From an uncultured Bacteroidota bacterium (lineage in GTDB: Bacteria > Bacteroidota > Bacteroidia > Flavobacteriales > Flavobacteriaceae): a stretch of 64,000 nt of DNA. The position numbers and the translations under genes are program-made. Where the stretch lies: positions 1 through 64,000 of the forward strand of contig CACKBZ010000003.1 of assembly GCA_902598525.1 (NCBI GenBank). Reading direction: 5' to 3'. Each line of letters starts with the position of its first letter. Positions within the stretch are counted from its first letter, which is position 1. Shown one piece after another: positions 41,465 to 51,521 of the stretch. The notes below the pieces were generated by a model. It ran no database searches and was not told the DNA's origin. It saw only the letters and a program-made list of their open reading frames with translations.

Positions 41465-42841
41465 ATGTCTCAAAAACTTAGTACACCAAAGGGAACAAGA
41501 GATTTTTTTTCATTAGAATTAAAAAAGAGAAATTTCCTTTTAAATGTTTTAAGAGATAGCTTTGAATCATTCAATTTTCAAGAGATTCAAACACCTTCCA
41601 TAGAAAACCTGTCTACTCTAATTAACAAATATGGAGATGAAGAAGATTCTCTGATGTTTAAAATTTTATCTTCAGGTGAAAAAATTAAAAAAGCAGATAT
41701 TAATTCATTCAAGGATGGAAATTTGCATGGATTTGCAAACTCATTATCCGACAAAGCATTAAGGTATGATCTTACTGTTCCTCTATCAAGATTTGTAAAG
41801 CAAAATTTAAATGAAATTACTTTTCCATTTAAAAGATTCCAAACTCAATTAGTATGGAGAGCAGATAGACCCCAAAAAGGAAGATTTAGAGAGTTCCTTC
41901 AATGCGATGTTGATATAATTGGAGAAAAAAATTGTTTAAATGAAGTTGAGTGTATAAAAATATATGATTATGTTTTTGAAAAACTGGGACTTCCAAAATT
42001 AATTTTAAGAATAAATAACAGGGAAGTTTTGGAGGGTATATCTAGAATTATGAATATAGAAAATTTATCAGAAATTTCTTCGACACTCGATAAGTCTGAT
42101 AAAATAGGAATTGATCAAGTTAAAGGTGAATTAGTGAAAAAGGGCATAAATTCTGAATCAATTGATAAACTTCTTTTCTTTTTAAATATAGATGGATCAA
42201 ATCAGTATAAAATTGATAAAGTAAGAGAAGAGTTTAGTATTAATAAAATTTCAACAGATTCTATTGATTTGATAGAAAAAATAATTGACACTTGTAATCA
42301 ATTTGAGTTAAAAAATATTGAGTTAAAATTTGATCTATCATTAGCTAGAGGGCTTGGGTATTATACCGGAACTATAGTTGAAGTCTCTGCTCCTAAAGAA
42401 TTTAGTATAGGTTCTATTGGAGGAGGAGGTAGATATGATAACTTAGTCCAAGAGAATAATCCTAAGTTAAGCGGTTTTGGAATATCATTTGGTTTTGATA
42501 GAATTTTTTTAATTCTAGAAGAGCTTAACCTTTTTCCTAATTTATTAGATTCATCTAAGTCATTTCTTTTTCTAAATTTTGGTAATGATAAAATCTCCAA
42601 TTTTATTAATTCTATAAATAAATTAAGAGAGGATGGCATTGTCTGTGAAATATATCCAAGCGATATTAAAATTAAAAAGCAATTGGACTATGCAAATAAA
42701 AAACAGATTGATTTTGTTGTAATTATTGGAGAAGATGAATTGAAGAAAGATATTTTTAAGGTTAAGGATATGTCAAAAGGTGATGAATCAACTTACTCTC
42801 AAATAAATTCTTTAGTAGAAAAAATAAAAGAAATTAGCTAA
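41465..42841 (+). CDS. hisS: Histidyl-tRNA synthetase
   Basis: TPKGTRDFFSLE, RADRPQKGRFREFLQCDVDIIG, GLGYYTGTIVEV. ATG at 41465 preferred over TTG 41462. Confidence 0.97.
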   Translation: MSQKLSTPKGTRDFFSLELKKRNFLLNVLRDSFESFNFQEIQTPSIENLSTLINKYGDEEDSLMFKILSSGEKIKKADINSFKDGNLHGFANSLSDKALRYDLTVPLSRFVKQNLNEITFPFKRFQTQLVWRADRPQKGRFREFLQCDVDIIGEKNCLNEVECIKIYDYVFEKLGLPKLILRINNREVLEGISRIMNIENLSEISSTLDKSDKIGIDQVKGELVKKGINSESIDKLLFFLNIDGSNQYKIDKVREEFSINKISTDSIDLIEKIIDTCNQFELKNIELKFDLSLARGLGYYTGTIVEVSAPKEFSIGSIGGGGRYDNLVQENNPKLSGFGISFGFDRIFLILEELNLFPNLLDSSKSFLFLNFGNDKISNFINSINKLREDGIVCEIYPSDIKIKKQLDYANKKQIDFVVIIGEDELKKDIFKVKDMSKGDESTYSQINSLVEKIKEIS

Positions 42842-43667
42842 AATGATTATGCCATTTTCTGAATGGCCTCTCCAACAAACTAATAAATTTGGAATTCAAT
42901 TTTTCATTCATATCTGTATCTACTCCATACTTTATTTTACCCTTATCCAATTCCATAAATGTGCCAAAGAGTCTGTCCCAAATTGAAAAAATATTGCCAT
43001 AGTTAGAATCTGTATATGGTAATTTGAAATGATGGTGAACTTTGTGCATGTTAGGGGATACAATGATATAACTTAATAATTTATCTAATTTATCAGATAT
43101 TTGAATATTTGCATGATTAAATTGTGAGGCCAAAACTGAAATGGATTGATATAAAAGGACTAATCCAATAGGAGCTCCAGAAATAAATATCCCAATAAAT
43201 GTGAATACAAATCTTACTATGCTTTCAAGTGGATGATGTCTATTGGCAGTTGTTGTATCAACCTTATGATCAGTATGATGAACAATATGGATATACCAAA
43301 GTAATTTTACCTTATGCTGAACTAAATGTGGAAGGTATGCTCCGATTAAGTCTAAAACTAGAATCCCAATTATAACATTAATAATTAGATAGTTTGAATT
43401 AATTAAATGAATTATACCAAAGCTATTTTCAAATGTCCAGTCTGAGGCAAAAATTAATAAAAAAGCAAATAAAAAGTTAACAATTATAGTAGTAACAGTC
43501 AATAAAAAATTTGGAATTGAATGTATCCATTTTTTATAATTAAGAAATTTAAATGGAACAATACCTTCAATTATCCAAAAAAATGTAATCCCTGAAACAA
43601 TTATAATTGCTCTATTTACTGATGAGATATTTTCAAAAATTAAAATAAAATTTTCCAAACTATTCAA
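42834..43667 (-). CDS. Sterol desaturase / fatty acid hydroxylase superfamily protein
   Basis: Membrane di-iron His clusters: HLVQHKVKLLWYIHIVHHTDHKVDTTTANRHHPLE, HKVHHH. Confidence 0.9.
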   Translation of the reverse strand: MNSLENFILIFENISSVNRAIIIVSGITFFWIIEGIVPFKFLNYKKWIHSIPNFLLTVTTIIVNFLFAFLLIFASDWTFENSFGIIHLINSNYLIINVIIGILVLDLIGAYLPHLVQHKVKLLWYIHIVHHTDHKVDTTTANRHHPLESIVRFVFTFIGIFISGAPIGLVLLYQSISVLASQFNHANIQISDKLDKLLSYIIVSPNMHKVHHHFKLPYTDSNYGNIFSIWDRLFGTFMELDKGKIKYGVDTDMNEKLNSKFISLLERPFRKWHNHFS

Positions 43668-45471
43668 ATTTAATTATGTTATTGGAAGTGTCTATATCAG
43701 CAAGAAGTCCAGTCGGATTTATATCAATGGATTTGATTGACTCCATTTTACTTTTAATTTCAAATTCATACTTTTTGTAAGCCCATGACCAATCTTCTAG
43801 CTGTATCCATTTATCTGCATATTCTGGCTTACTCTTCTCACCTCTCATTAGAGATATAGGAATATAATAGAATTCTTCATTACCGTCTTTATATCTAACA
43901 AGAATTTCAAGTGGCATAGGCATTAGACCAATTCTTTCTAAAGTTATAACTGACTTTTTTTTCCTATTCTCAACACTTTTGATAGCATAATCGATTTGAT
44001 TTGTAGTTTGTGTCCAATCAGTTAAATACCAGTTTAAAAGTATTCCAGATGATTGCTCTGCTACTCTTCTAAGATCATTTGGTAAGGGATGTGTAAATTT
44101 ATATTTATCAAAATAATTTTTAATAGTTTTTTCAAACGCTTTTTCACCAATTATATAATTTAGCTGACTAAGAAAAACAAATCCTTTATCATATGCTGCA
44201 TCTTCATATGCTCTGTTATATTTAAATCTATTTGCATTTGTAGCAAGCGGCATTTCCTGTCCTGAGGTTGCAAGAGAAATATAGTCTTGATAAGGTCTTT
44301 CAGTAAATATTGGATGAAAGTCAATATTAAATACATGACTTTCAGCAAGTTCACCAAAATATGAGGCAGATCCTTCATCCATCCAAGCATGATTCATTTC
44401 ATTAGTAGCTAAAACTCCTTGAAACCATGCATGAGCTAGTTCATGTGATGTAACACTGATAAGAGGTATTAATTCTTCACCGTAATTTAATAATGTTAAC
44501 ATTGAATACTCCATTCCACCATCTCCACCTTGAACAACAGAATACTGTTTATAGGGGTATTCACCAATATAATTATTAAAAAAATCCATTAGTTCGGCAG
44601 TTACGGGTTGAAGTGTTTTCCAATTTGCTATTATTTTTGGGTCATTTTTGTAATAAAAATTAAGTTTTACCCCATTTGGACCTGGATAAATATCATGGAT
44701 ATATTCTGAGTCTGCAGCCCATGTAAAGTCATGAACTTTAGGTGCTTTAAAGTTCCAAACCCTTTTTTTACCAGATAGATAACCTAATTTATTGTTATTA
44801 GGATCTGTTTCTTGTATGTAACCAGAGGCAGCAACGATAAAGTCTTTGTCAATTTTTATCGTGACATCAAAATCACCCCAAACTCCGTGAAATTCTCTAC
44901 CAGTATAAGGTGCAGTATTCCAACCTTCGTAATCGTACTCAGATATTTTTGGATACCATTGAGCCATAGAATACTTTACACCCATTGGAGAATCTCTTCC
45001 GGCTCTTCGTATAGTTATTGGGATTTGTCCATTAAAATTCATGGTAAATAAAGATGATTCTCCAGGAAGAATTGGATTTGTTAATGTTACTTCGAGAATA
45101 GTGTCGGAGACAAAAGAGTCGATATTAAGCCCGTCTTGTTTTAAATTATTAACCTTTAATTGGCCATATTCGTGAGGTTCTAAATCTTTAATATTAACAT
45201 CAAATCTTCGATTATTATCATCACCATTATTTAATCTCTCTGCCATATCACTTTCTGGTCTAAATGCATTAAAATATAAGTGAAAGAATACTTTATTCAA
45301 TGTATCTGGAGAGTTGTTAGTATATAAAACCTCTTGGCTACCTTTAAATGTATTTTTCTTAACGTCTACATCAATATATATTTTGTAGTTAGCATTTTGT
45401 TGCCAACTATTTTGGCCATTAATTGATAAGGTAAATACTAGAGCAAAGAATAAAAATTTATAATTATACAT
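43660..45471 (-). CDS. M1-family metallopeptidase, exported
   Basis: GGMEYSMLTLL, zinc motif HELAHAWFQG...E, signal peptide. Confidence 0.93.
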   Translation of the reverse strand: MYNYKFLFFALVFTLSINGQNSWQQNANYKIYIDVDVKKNTFKGSQEVLYTNNSPDTLNKVFFHLYFNAFRPESDMAERLNNGDDNNRRFDVNIKDLEPHEYGQLKVNNLKQDGLNIDSFVSDTILEVTLTNPILPGESSLFTMNFNGQIPITIRRAGRDSPMGVKYSMAQWYPKISEYDYEGWNTAPYTGREFHGVWGDFDVTIKIDKDFIVAASGYIQETDPNNNKLGYLSGKKRVWNFKAPKVHDFTWAADSEYIHDIYPGPNGVKLNFYYKNDPKIIANWKTLQPVTAELMDFFNNYIGEYPYKQYSVVQGGDGGMEYSMLTLLNYGEELIPLISVTSHELAHAWFQGVLATNEMNHAWMDEGSASYFGELAESHVFNIDFHPIFTERPYQDYISLATSGQEMPLATNANRFKYNRAYEDAAYDKGFVFLSQLNYIIGEKAFEKTIKNYFDKYKFTHPLPNDLRRVAEQSSGILLNWYLTDWTQTTNQIDYAIKSVENRKKKSVITLERIGLMPMPLEILVRYKDGNEEFYYIPISLMRGEKSKPEYADKWIQLEDWSWAYKKYEFEIKSKMESIKSIDINPTGLLADIDTSNNIIKFE

Positions 45472-45485
45472 TCGTACAATTTTTT

Positions 45486-45514
45486 CAAATATAATTAAAT
45501 ACTAACATTACAAA
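45486..45514 (-). promoter_or_regulatory. Putative Bacteroidota-type promoter of the M1 peptidase gene
   Basis: Minus strand TTTG - 17 nt - TATATTTG, 14 nt before the ATG at 45471. Confidence 0.6.
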
Positions 45515-45553
45515 TGTTAAAGAATTCAAAATCAATATATTTATAAAAAAATA

Positions 45554-48070
45554 GTGATGAAAAAAATTGTAATATTTAGTTTATTGTTAACATGGACTTT
45601 GTCCTCTCAAGATTATTATTATTCAAAATATGCTCCATTTAATGAGAGTATAAAGACTCCAGAGGAATTTCTTGGATATCCAATTGGCGAAATGCATACA
45701 AGGCATGACTTAATAGTATCATATATGCAGTACTTATCGAATATTTCTAAAAAAGCTCAAATTTTTTATTATGGAAATACATATGAAAAGAGAAAACTAT
45801 TAATTCTTGCAATATCATCACCGGAAAAAATTTCTAATCTAGAAGAAATTCGGGACGAACATATTTCTTACATAGATCCAGACCATCCGAATTATAATAA
45901 TCAAGCTAAACCTGAAGATTTTCCTGTAATTATAAATTTAGGATACGGTGTGCATGGAAATGAACCTTCGAGTTCAGAGGCAGCTCTTCTTACAGCATAT
46001 ACCTTAGTAAGTTCTGAGTCAGATGAAATTAAAAATTATTTATCTCAGTCTATTATTCTATTAGATCCAACAATTAATCCAGATGGAAGAGATAGACATA
46101 CACATTGGGCTAATACTTATAAAGGATCTCCTATTGTTGCAGATCCTCAGGATGCAGAACATAATGAGTACTGGCCAGGAGGAAGAACTAATCACTATTG
46201 GTTTGATTTAAATAGAGACTGGTATCTTGGAATCCATCCAGAAAGTAGAGGTAAACTCAAATGGTATCATTCATGGCAGCCTAATGTTACAACAGACTTC
46301 CATGAAATGGGATCAAACAGTACATATTTTTTTGTTCCATTTAAGCCAAATGGATCTTTTGAACCAGTAATTCCAAAAGAGAATTATGATTATTTTAATT
46401 TTTTATTTGGCTCATACTATGCCAAAGCCTTAGATGAGATAGGGACCCTATATTTTACAAGAGAAGTATATGATAGAACATACCCAGGATATGGATCTTC
46501 TTATCCAGATTATTTGGGTGGAATAGGAATACTATTTGAACAAGCAAGTTCAAGAGGGCATATACAGGAAACTCAGTTTGGAGAAATTACTTTTCCTTTC
46601 ACAATAAGAAATCAATACATATCTGGAATGACTACTGTAATGGCCTCCGTTGAAAATAAAGAATCACTTAAAGACTATCAAGGAAAGTTTTTTAAATCTG
46701 CGATGACTGAGGCAAACCAAAAGAAAGTCAAAGGATATATATTTAATCTAGGAAAGGATAAAAATAAAACCAAAGCATTTATTGATAAGTTAAAAATACA
46801 CAACATAAATATTCTTAGAGATGGAAAAAAATTTTATGTGCCCACTGCACAAAAAAATTATAGGTTGGTTCGAACTTTTTTTGAGACTCAAGAAAAATAC
46901 AGAGATAGTGTCTTCTATGATGCTTCAGCCTGGTCTATGGCAAATATTTATGACATTGACTACTCCTCATCAAATAAAAACTTTACAGGTGATGAAGTAA
47001 ATAGCATAGATGATCTTTTTGAAGTCAATAAATTTCCTAAATCAAATTATGCATATATAATAGACTCACAGGACTACAACATTCCTGCAATTATTTATAA
47101 TCTTTTAGATAATGAAATATTTACATCATCTGCATTTAAGCCACTTACAATTAGAACATCTGATGGAATTAAAGATTTTAATTATGGATCTATTATAATT
47201 CCATTATCTATACAAAAGAAATTAAACTCAGATGAACTTTATAAAAAAATGCAAAAGATTCAAAAAAAGTATAATGTAGACATATACTCAGTCGAAAGTG
47301 GTTTAAGTTCGTCTGGAGTTGATTTAGGAAGTAGGAATGTTTTACCACTAAATAAACCCAGAGCAATGATGCTTATTGGAACGGGAGTAAGGGCATATGA
47401 AGCAGGAGAAGTTTGGCACTTATTAGATCAAAGAGTTGGTATGCCAATCTCAAAAATACCACTGAGAAACCTTGATAATGTATCAATGGATAAATATAAT
47501 GTACTTGTATTGGTATCAGGAAACTATAAGCTATCTAATAATCAAATTGAAAAAATAAAAAAATGGGCTGAGAGTGGTAATACAATTATTAGTATTGGTT
47601 CAGGTTCCAAATTTTTAATTGATAACAAAATAGTTGATGAGAGTATTGTTGAAAAGAAAGAATCCAATGTAATTAGTTACCTTGATTATGGAGATGCAGC
47701 AGAGAACAGGGGTAAGGAACAAGTTGGTGGAGTTATACTAAAATCTAAAATTGATTTAACTCATCCACTATCTTTTGGATATTCAGATAATTCGCTACCG
47801 GTATATAAAAACAACTCAATCTGGTTAAAACCATCAATTAATGAATATTCATCTGTAGTAAGATATTCAGAAAATGCTCTAATAGATGGATTTCTTTCTG
47901 AGAGTAATAAAAAAATACTTAGTGAATCAGTTTCTTTGGTTGTCTCAAAAATAGGAAATGGGATTGCTGTAATGTTTTCTGATAATCCAAATTTTAGAGG
48001 AGCCTGGTATGGAACTAATAGACTTTTTTTAAATGCAATTTTTCTAGGAGATAGAATTTATATCCCTTAA
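45554..48070 (+). CDS. M14-family zinc carboxypeptidase, exported
   Basis: Zinc motif GVHGNEPSSSEAALL, NPDGRDRHTHWAN, FDLNRDWYLG, TDFHEMG, Glu in ILFEQASSRG; signal peptide. Confidence 0.92.
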   Translation: MMKKIVIFSLLLTWTLSSQDYYYSKYAPFNESIKTPEEFLGYPIGEMHTRHDLIVSYMQYLSNISKKAQIFYYGNTYEKRKLLILAISSPEKISNLEEIRDEHISYIDPDHPNYNNQAKPEDFPVIINLGYGVHGNEPSSSEAALLTAYTLVSSESDEIKNYLSQSIILLDPTINPDGRDRHTHWANTYKGSPIVADPQDAEHNEYWPGGRTNHYWFDLNRDWYLGIHPESRGKLKWYHSWQPNVTTDFHEMGSNSTYFFVPFKPNGSFEPVIPKENYDYFNFLFGSYYAKALDEIGTLYFTREVYDRTYPGYGSSYPDYLGGIGILFEQASSRGHIQETQFGEITFPFTIRNQYISGMTTVMASVENKESLKDYQGKFFKSAMTEANQKKVKGYIFNLGKDKNKTKAFIDKLKIHNINILRDGKKFYVPTAQKNYRLVRTFFETQEKYRDSVFYDASAWSMANIYDIDYSSSNKNFTGDEVNSIDDLFEVNKFPKSNYAYIIDSQDYNIPAIIYNLLDNEIFTSSAFKPLTIRTSDGIKDFNYGSIIIPLSIQKKLNSDELYKKMQKIQKKYNVDIYSVESGLSSSGVDLGSRNVLPLNKPRAMMLIGTGVRAYEAGEVWHLLDQRVGMPISKIPLRNLDNVSMDKYNVLVLVSGNYKLSNNQIEKIKKWAESGNTIISIGSGSKFLIDNKIVDESIVEKKESNVISYLDYGDAAENRGKEQVGGVILKSKIDLTHPLSFGYSDNSLPVYKNNSIWLKPSINEYSSVVRYSENALIDGFLSESNKKILSESVSLVVSKIGNGIAVMFSDNPNFRGAWYGTNRLFLNAIFLGDRIYIP

Positions 48071-49260
48071 TGAAATGGGTTAAAGACATAGGGCCTGGAG
48101 TATTAATTGCAGCAGCATTTATCGGACCTGGAACTGTGACTTTATGCACCATTGCAGGTGTATCTTATGGCTATTCTTTAATTTGGGCTATAATTTTATC
48201 AATTTTTGCCACAATATTTTTACAAGAATTGTCTCTTCGTATAGGATTAGCTACAAAGATGAATGTTGCAGAAGTAATAAGGAAATCTGTTAAGTCAGTT
48301 TTTTTAAATAGGTTTTTGCTGATTTTAATAGTATCATCTATTTTAATCGGAAATGCTGCATATGAAGCAGGAAATATTACAGGTGCATCTCTTGGTATAT
48401 CAGGAATAATTAATTATGAGGCAATTAATAATATACCTCTTTTTATAGGAATAATTGCTTTTGTAATTCTTTACCAAGGTAACTACAAGATCATAGAAAG
48501 ATTCTTAATTATTTTGGTTTTACTAATGAGTCTCTCATTTTTTCTTACTGCAATAATTACAAGACCTGATATAAGTGCTCTTCTTGCTGGTATATTTACA
48601 CCTAAGGTTAATGAAAAAAGTATATTAATTGTCCTTGGATTGATAGGGACAACTGTAGTTCCCTACAATATATTTTTACACTCATCACTTGTAATTGAAA
48701 AATGGGGTTCAATAAAAAAGCTTAAAACAGCAAGAATTGAGAGTTTCATATCAATTTTTCTGGGAGGTATCGTATCTCTATCAATAATTGTTACTGCAGC
48801 ATCTGTAAATACTCAAGATGTTGACAGTATCATTGATTTGGCTAAGGGTTTAGAACCTTTATACGGTAAATTTGCGATTTATTTTCTAGGAATTGGGCTT
48901 TTTGCATCAGGTATAACATCTTCAATTACTGCCCCTTTGGCAGCATCGTACGTAGCAAAAAGTTGTTTTGGTTGGAAAGGATCAATGAAAAGTACAAAAT
49001 TTAGACTAGTTTGGATATTAGTTTTACTATTTGGAGTTATTGTATCAATGATTGATATCAATCCGATCGAAATAATAAAGTTTGCTCAGTTTTCTAACAG
49101 TTTACTTCTTCCAATAATTGCAATTATTCTTTTGTGGATAGTAAATAATAATAGAATCACTGGAAGTCAATATAGTTACAATTATCAGAATATCTTTGGA
49201 GCTATTATTATAATAATAAGTATTGTCTTAGGAGCTAGAGGAATTATTTCAATTTTCTAA
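48070..49260 (+). CDS. Nramp-fold (SLC11-related) transporter lacking the canonical metal-binding motif
   Basis: FIGPGTVTLCTIAGVSYGYSLIWAIIL...LRIGLAT aligns by eye with Nramp TM1; TTVVPYNIFLHSSLV with TM6. Confidence 0.88.
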   Translation: MKWVKDIGPGVLIAAAFIGPGTVTLCTIAGVSYGYSLIWAIILSIFATIFLQELSLRIGLATKMNVAEVIRKSVKSVFLNRFLLILIVSSILIGNAAYEAGNITGASLGISGIINYEAINNIPLFIGIIAFVILYQGNYKIIERFLIILVLLMSLSFFLTAIITRPDISALLAGIFTPKVNEKSILIVLGLIGTTVVPYNIFLHSSLVIEKWGSIKKLKTARIESFISIFLGGIVSLSIIVTAASVNTQDVDSIIDLAKGLEPLYGKFAIYFLGIGLFASGITSSITAPLAASYVAKSCFGWKGSMKSTKFRLVWILVLLFGVIVSMIDINPIEIIKFAQFSNSLLLPIIAIILLWIVNNNRITGSQYSYNYQNIFGAIIIIISIVLGARGIISIF

Positions 49261-49976
49261 TGATTAATATTAACTGTGATCTAGGTGAGGGGTTAAATAA
49301 TGAGCATATATTAATGCCCTTAATAAACTCATGTAATATTGCATGCGGAGGACATGCAGGTGATTCTCAAAGTATGATTGAATGTGTTGAAATTTCAATA
49401 AGAAATAATGTTAACATAGGAGCACATCCCTCTTACCCTGATAAAGAAAATTTTGGAAGGAAGAAAATTGATATTTCAAGATCTGAACTTCATGATAGTA
49501 TATTAAATCAGATTGAAAATCTAAATTCAATTGCATCATCATACGGAATAAAACTTCATCATATTAAAGCACATGGAGCATTGTACAATCAGATGTTTAA
49601 GGATAAGGATTTATCAAATTTTTATTTAGATACATTAAATAATTTTAAAGATAAATGTTATGTATATGTTCCTTTTAATTCTGAAATTGAAAAGTCTGCT
49701 TTAAGAAAAGGATTTAAAATTATGTATGAAGCCTTTGGTGATAGAAGATACAATGATGATTTATCTTTAGTATCTAGAGAAAGAATAGATGCTCTAATTA
49801 ATACTCCAAATTTAGTTATTGATCAAATTACTAATATTAAAGATTTAAAAAAGATCAAATCTATCAATGGCATATATAAATCAATAAAGGCAGATACTAT
49901 CTGTATTCATTCTGATACGGATAATTCAATTGAAATACTTAGGAAGATTAATGAGGTTTTTAAAAATAAAGAATAA
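49260..49976 (+). CDS. pxpA: 5-oxoprolinase subunit A (LamB/YcsF family)
   Basis: ININCDLGEGLNNE...SCNIACGGHAGDSQSM, HIKAHGALYNQM. Confidence 0.96.
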   Translation: MININCDLGEGLNNEHILMPLINSCNIACGGHAGDSQSMIECVEISIRNNVNIGAHPSYPDKENFGRKKIDISRSELHDSILNQIENLNSIASSYGIKLHHIKAHGALYNQMFKDKDLSNFYLDTLNNFKDKCYVYVPFNSEIEKSALRKGFKIMYEAFGDRRYNDDLSLVSRERIDALINTPNLVIDQITNIKDLKKIKSINGIYKSIKADTICIHSDTDNSIEILRKINEVFKNKE

Positions 49977-50677
49977 TGCAATTTTTTAATTTAAATGAAA
50001 ATACATTTTTGATTACCTGGAATCAAAATCTTGATTCAAATTTAACAAACCTTCTCACATCGTATCGAAATATAATTATTTCTATTTGTGGAGATGATAT
50101 CCAAGATTGTGTTCAATCTATAAAATCTCTTTTAGTTATAACTCATAATAATGGATCCTCAATAAAAGAGATAATTGAAAAAATTAAAATGATAGATCCT
50201 AAGAAAATCAATATTAAAAACAAAAAGATCAAAGTATGGAAAATTCCTATTTGTTATGATCTAGAATTTGCTCCTGATATTAAAGCTGTATCTGATTTAA
50301 ATAATATCTCAATTCAAGATTTGATTGAAATTCATTTATCTAAAACATATGATGTTTTATCAATGGGATTTTTACCTGGATTTATGTATTTAGGTAAAAC
50401 TGATAATAGAATCCATTGTGAGAGAAAAGTAAAACCTTCTTTAAATATTAAAAAAGGTTCAATCGGACTTGCACTTAATCAGACTTGTATTTACCCCACT
50501 GAAAGCCCAGGTGGTTGGAATATAATTGGTATTACACCTATTGAATTATTTAATCTTCAGTCTAATTCCCCATGTTTTAGTAAACCTGGAGACAAAATTC
50601 AATTCGTAGAAATATCTAAATCCCAATATGTGTCTTCTTTAAAAAATCCAGATAAACCAGATTTTATTGAGTTATGA
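49976..50677 (+). CDS. pxpB: 5-oxoprolinase subunit B (KipI family)
   Basis: IPICYDLEFAPDIKAVS, MGFLPGFMYLG, SIGLALNQTCIYPTESPGGWNIIG. Confidence 0.96.
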   Translation: MQFFNLNENTFLITWNQNLDSNLTNLLTSYRNIIISICGDDIQDCVQSIKSLLVITHNNGSSIKEIIEKIKMIDPKKINIKNKKIKVWKIPICYDLEFAPDIKAVSDLNNISIQDLIEIHLSKTYDVLSMGFLPGFMYLGKTDNRIHCERKVKPSLNIKKGSIGLALNQTCIYPTESPGGWNIIGITPIELFNLQSNSPCFSKPGDKIQFVEISKSQYVSSLKNPDKPDFIEL

Positions 50678-51507
50678 TAAAAGTTATTTCAAAAGGTCTC
50701 TATACAACAATTCAAGACAAAGGAAGATTTGGATATAGAAATATAGGAGTTCCATCCTCAGGGTATATGGACAGTGAAAGTGCTGAAACTGCAAATCTGA
50801 TTATCAATAACCCTAAAGATAATCCCTTAATTGAGGTAACACTTATTGGACCAACCTTAGAGTTTGAAAAATCAGCAGTTATATGTATTACAGGAGGAGA
50901 ATTTAGTCCCACACTAAATGATATTAAAATTAGTTCATATTCGGCTATTGAGGTTAATAAAGGAGATATACTTAAAATAAATAATTCTTCAATTGGCTCA
51001 AGATGCTATATATCTATCCAAGGAACTATTATTTCTGATACAATTCTTGGAAGTAAATCATTTTATCATCAGATAACTAATTCTAATATAATTGAAGATG
51101 GGGATATATTTTTATTTAAAAAGAATATAAGAACACTAGAACAAAAATATACTCACAAAAAATTTGAATTAAATAAAACTATAAATGTTTTCAGAGGTCC
51201 AGAATTTGAATTTTTGAGTAAGGAATCCATTAAGACTCTATTTAATGAGGAATTTTCAATTGGGATTAATAATAGAATGGCATATAATTTATTAGAGAAA
51301 ATTCAGGATGGAGTTAATTCAATAATATCTTCTGGAGTTATTCCTGGAACAGTTCAACTAACTCCATCAGGCAATATAATAATTCTTCACAGAGACTCTC
51401 AGACAACAGGAGGGTACCCCAGAATTCTTCAGTTAAATGAAAAATCTTTAAATGATTTAGCACAACTAAGAACAGGAGATAATATAAGATTCAAATTACT
51501 GAATTAG
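50674..51507 (+). CDS. pxpC: 5-oxoprolinase subunit C (KipA/biotin-dependent carboxyltransferase-like family)
   Basis: ISKGLYTTIQDKGRFGYRNIGVPSSGYMD, RVFRGPEF-like segment NVFRGPEFEFL, GVIPGTVQLTPSGNIIILHRDSQTTGGYPRI. Confidence 0.96.
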   Translation: MIKVISKGLYTTIQDKGRFGYRNIGVPSSGYMDSESAETANLIINNPKDNPLIEVTLIGPTLEFEKSAVICITGGEFSPTLNDIKISSYSAIEVNKGDILKINNSSIGSRCYISIQGTIISDTILGSKSFYHQITNSNIIEDGDIFLFKKNIRTLEQKYTHKKFELNKTINVFRGPEFEFLSKESIKTLFNEEFSIGINNRMAYNLLEKIQDGVNSIISSGVIPGTVQLTPSGNIIILHRDSQTTGGYPRILQLNEKSLNDLAQLRTGDNIRFKLLN

Positions 51508-51521
51508 TAAAAAGATTAAAG

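Noticed and set aside
48070-49260. Canonical MntH-type Mn2+/Fe2+ transporter
   Set aside because: The metal-coordinating Asp, Asn (DPGN) and TM6 Met positions are Gly, Thr and Val, so a metal-transport assignment is not supported.
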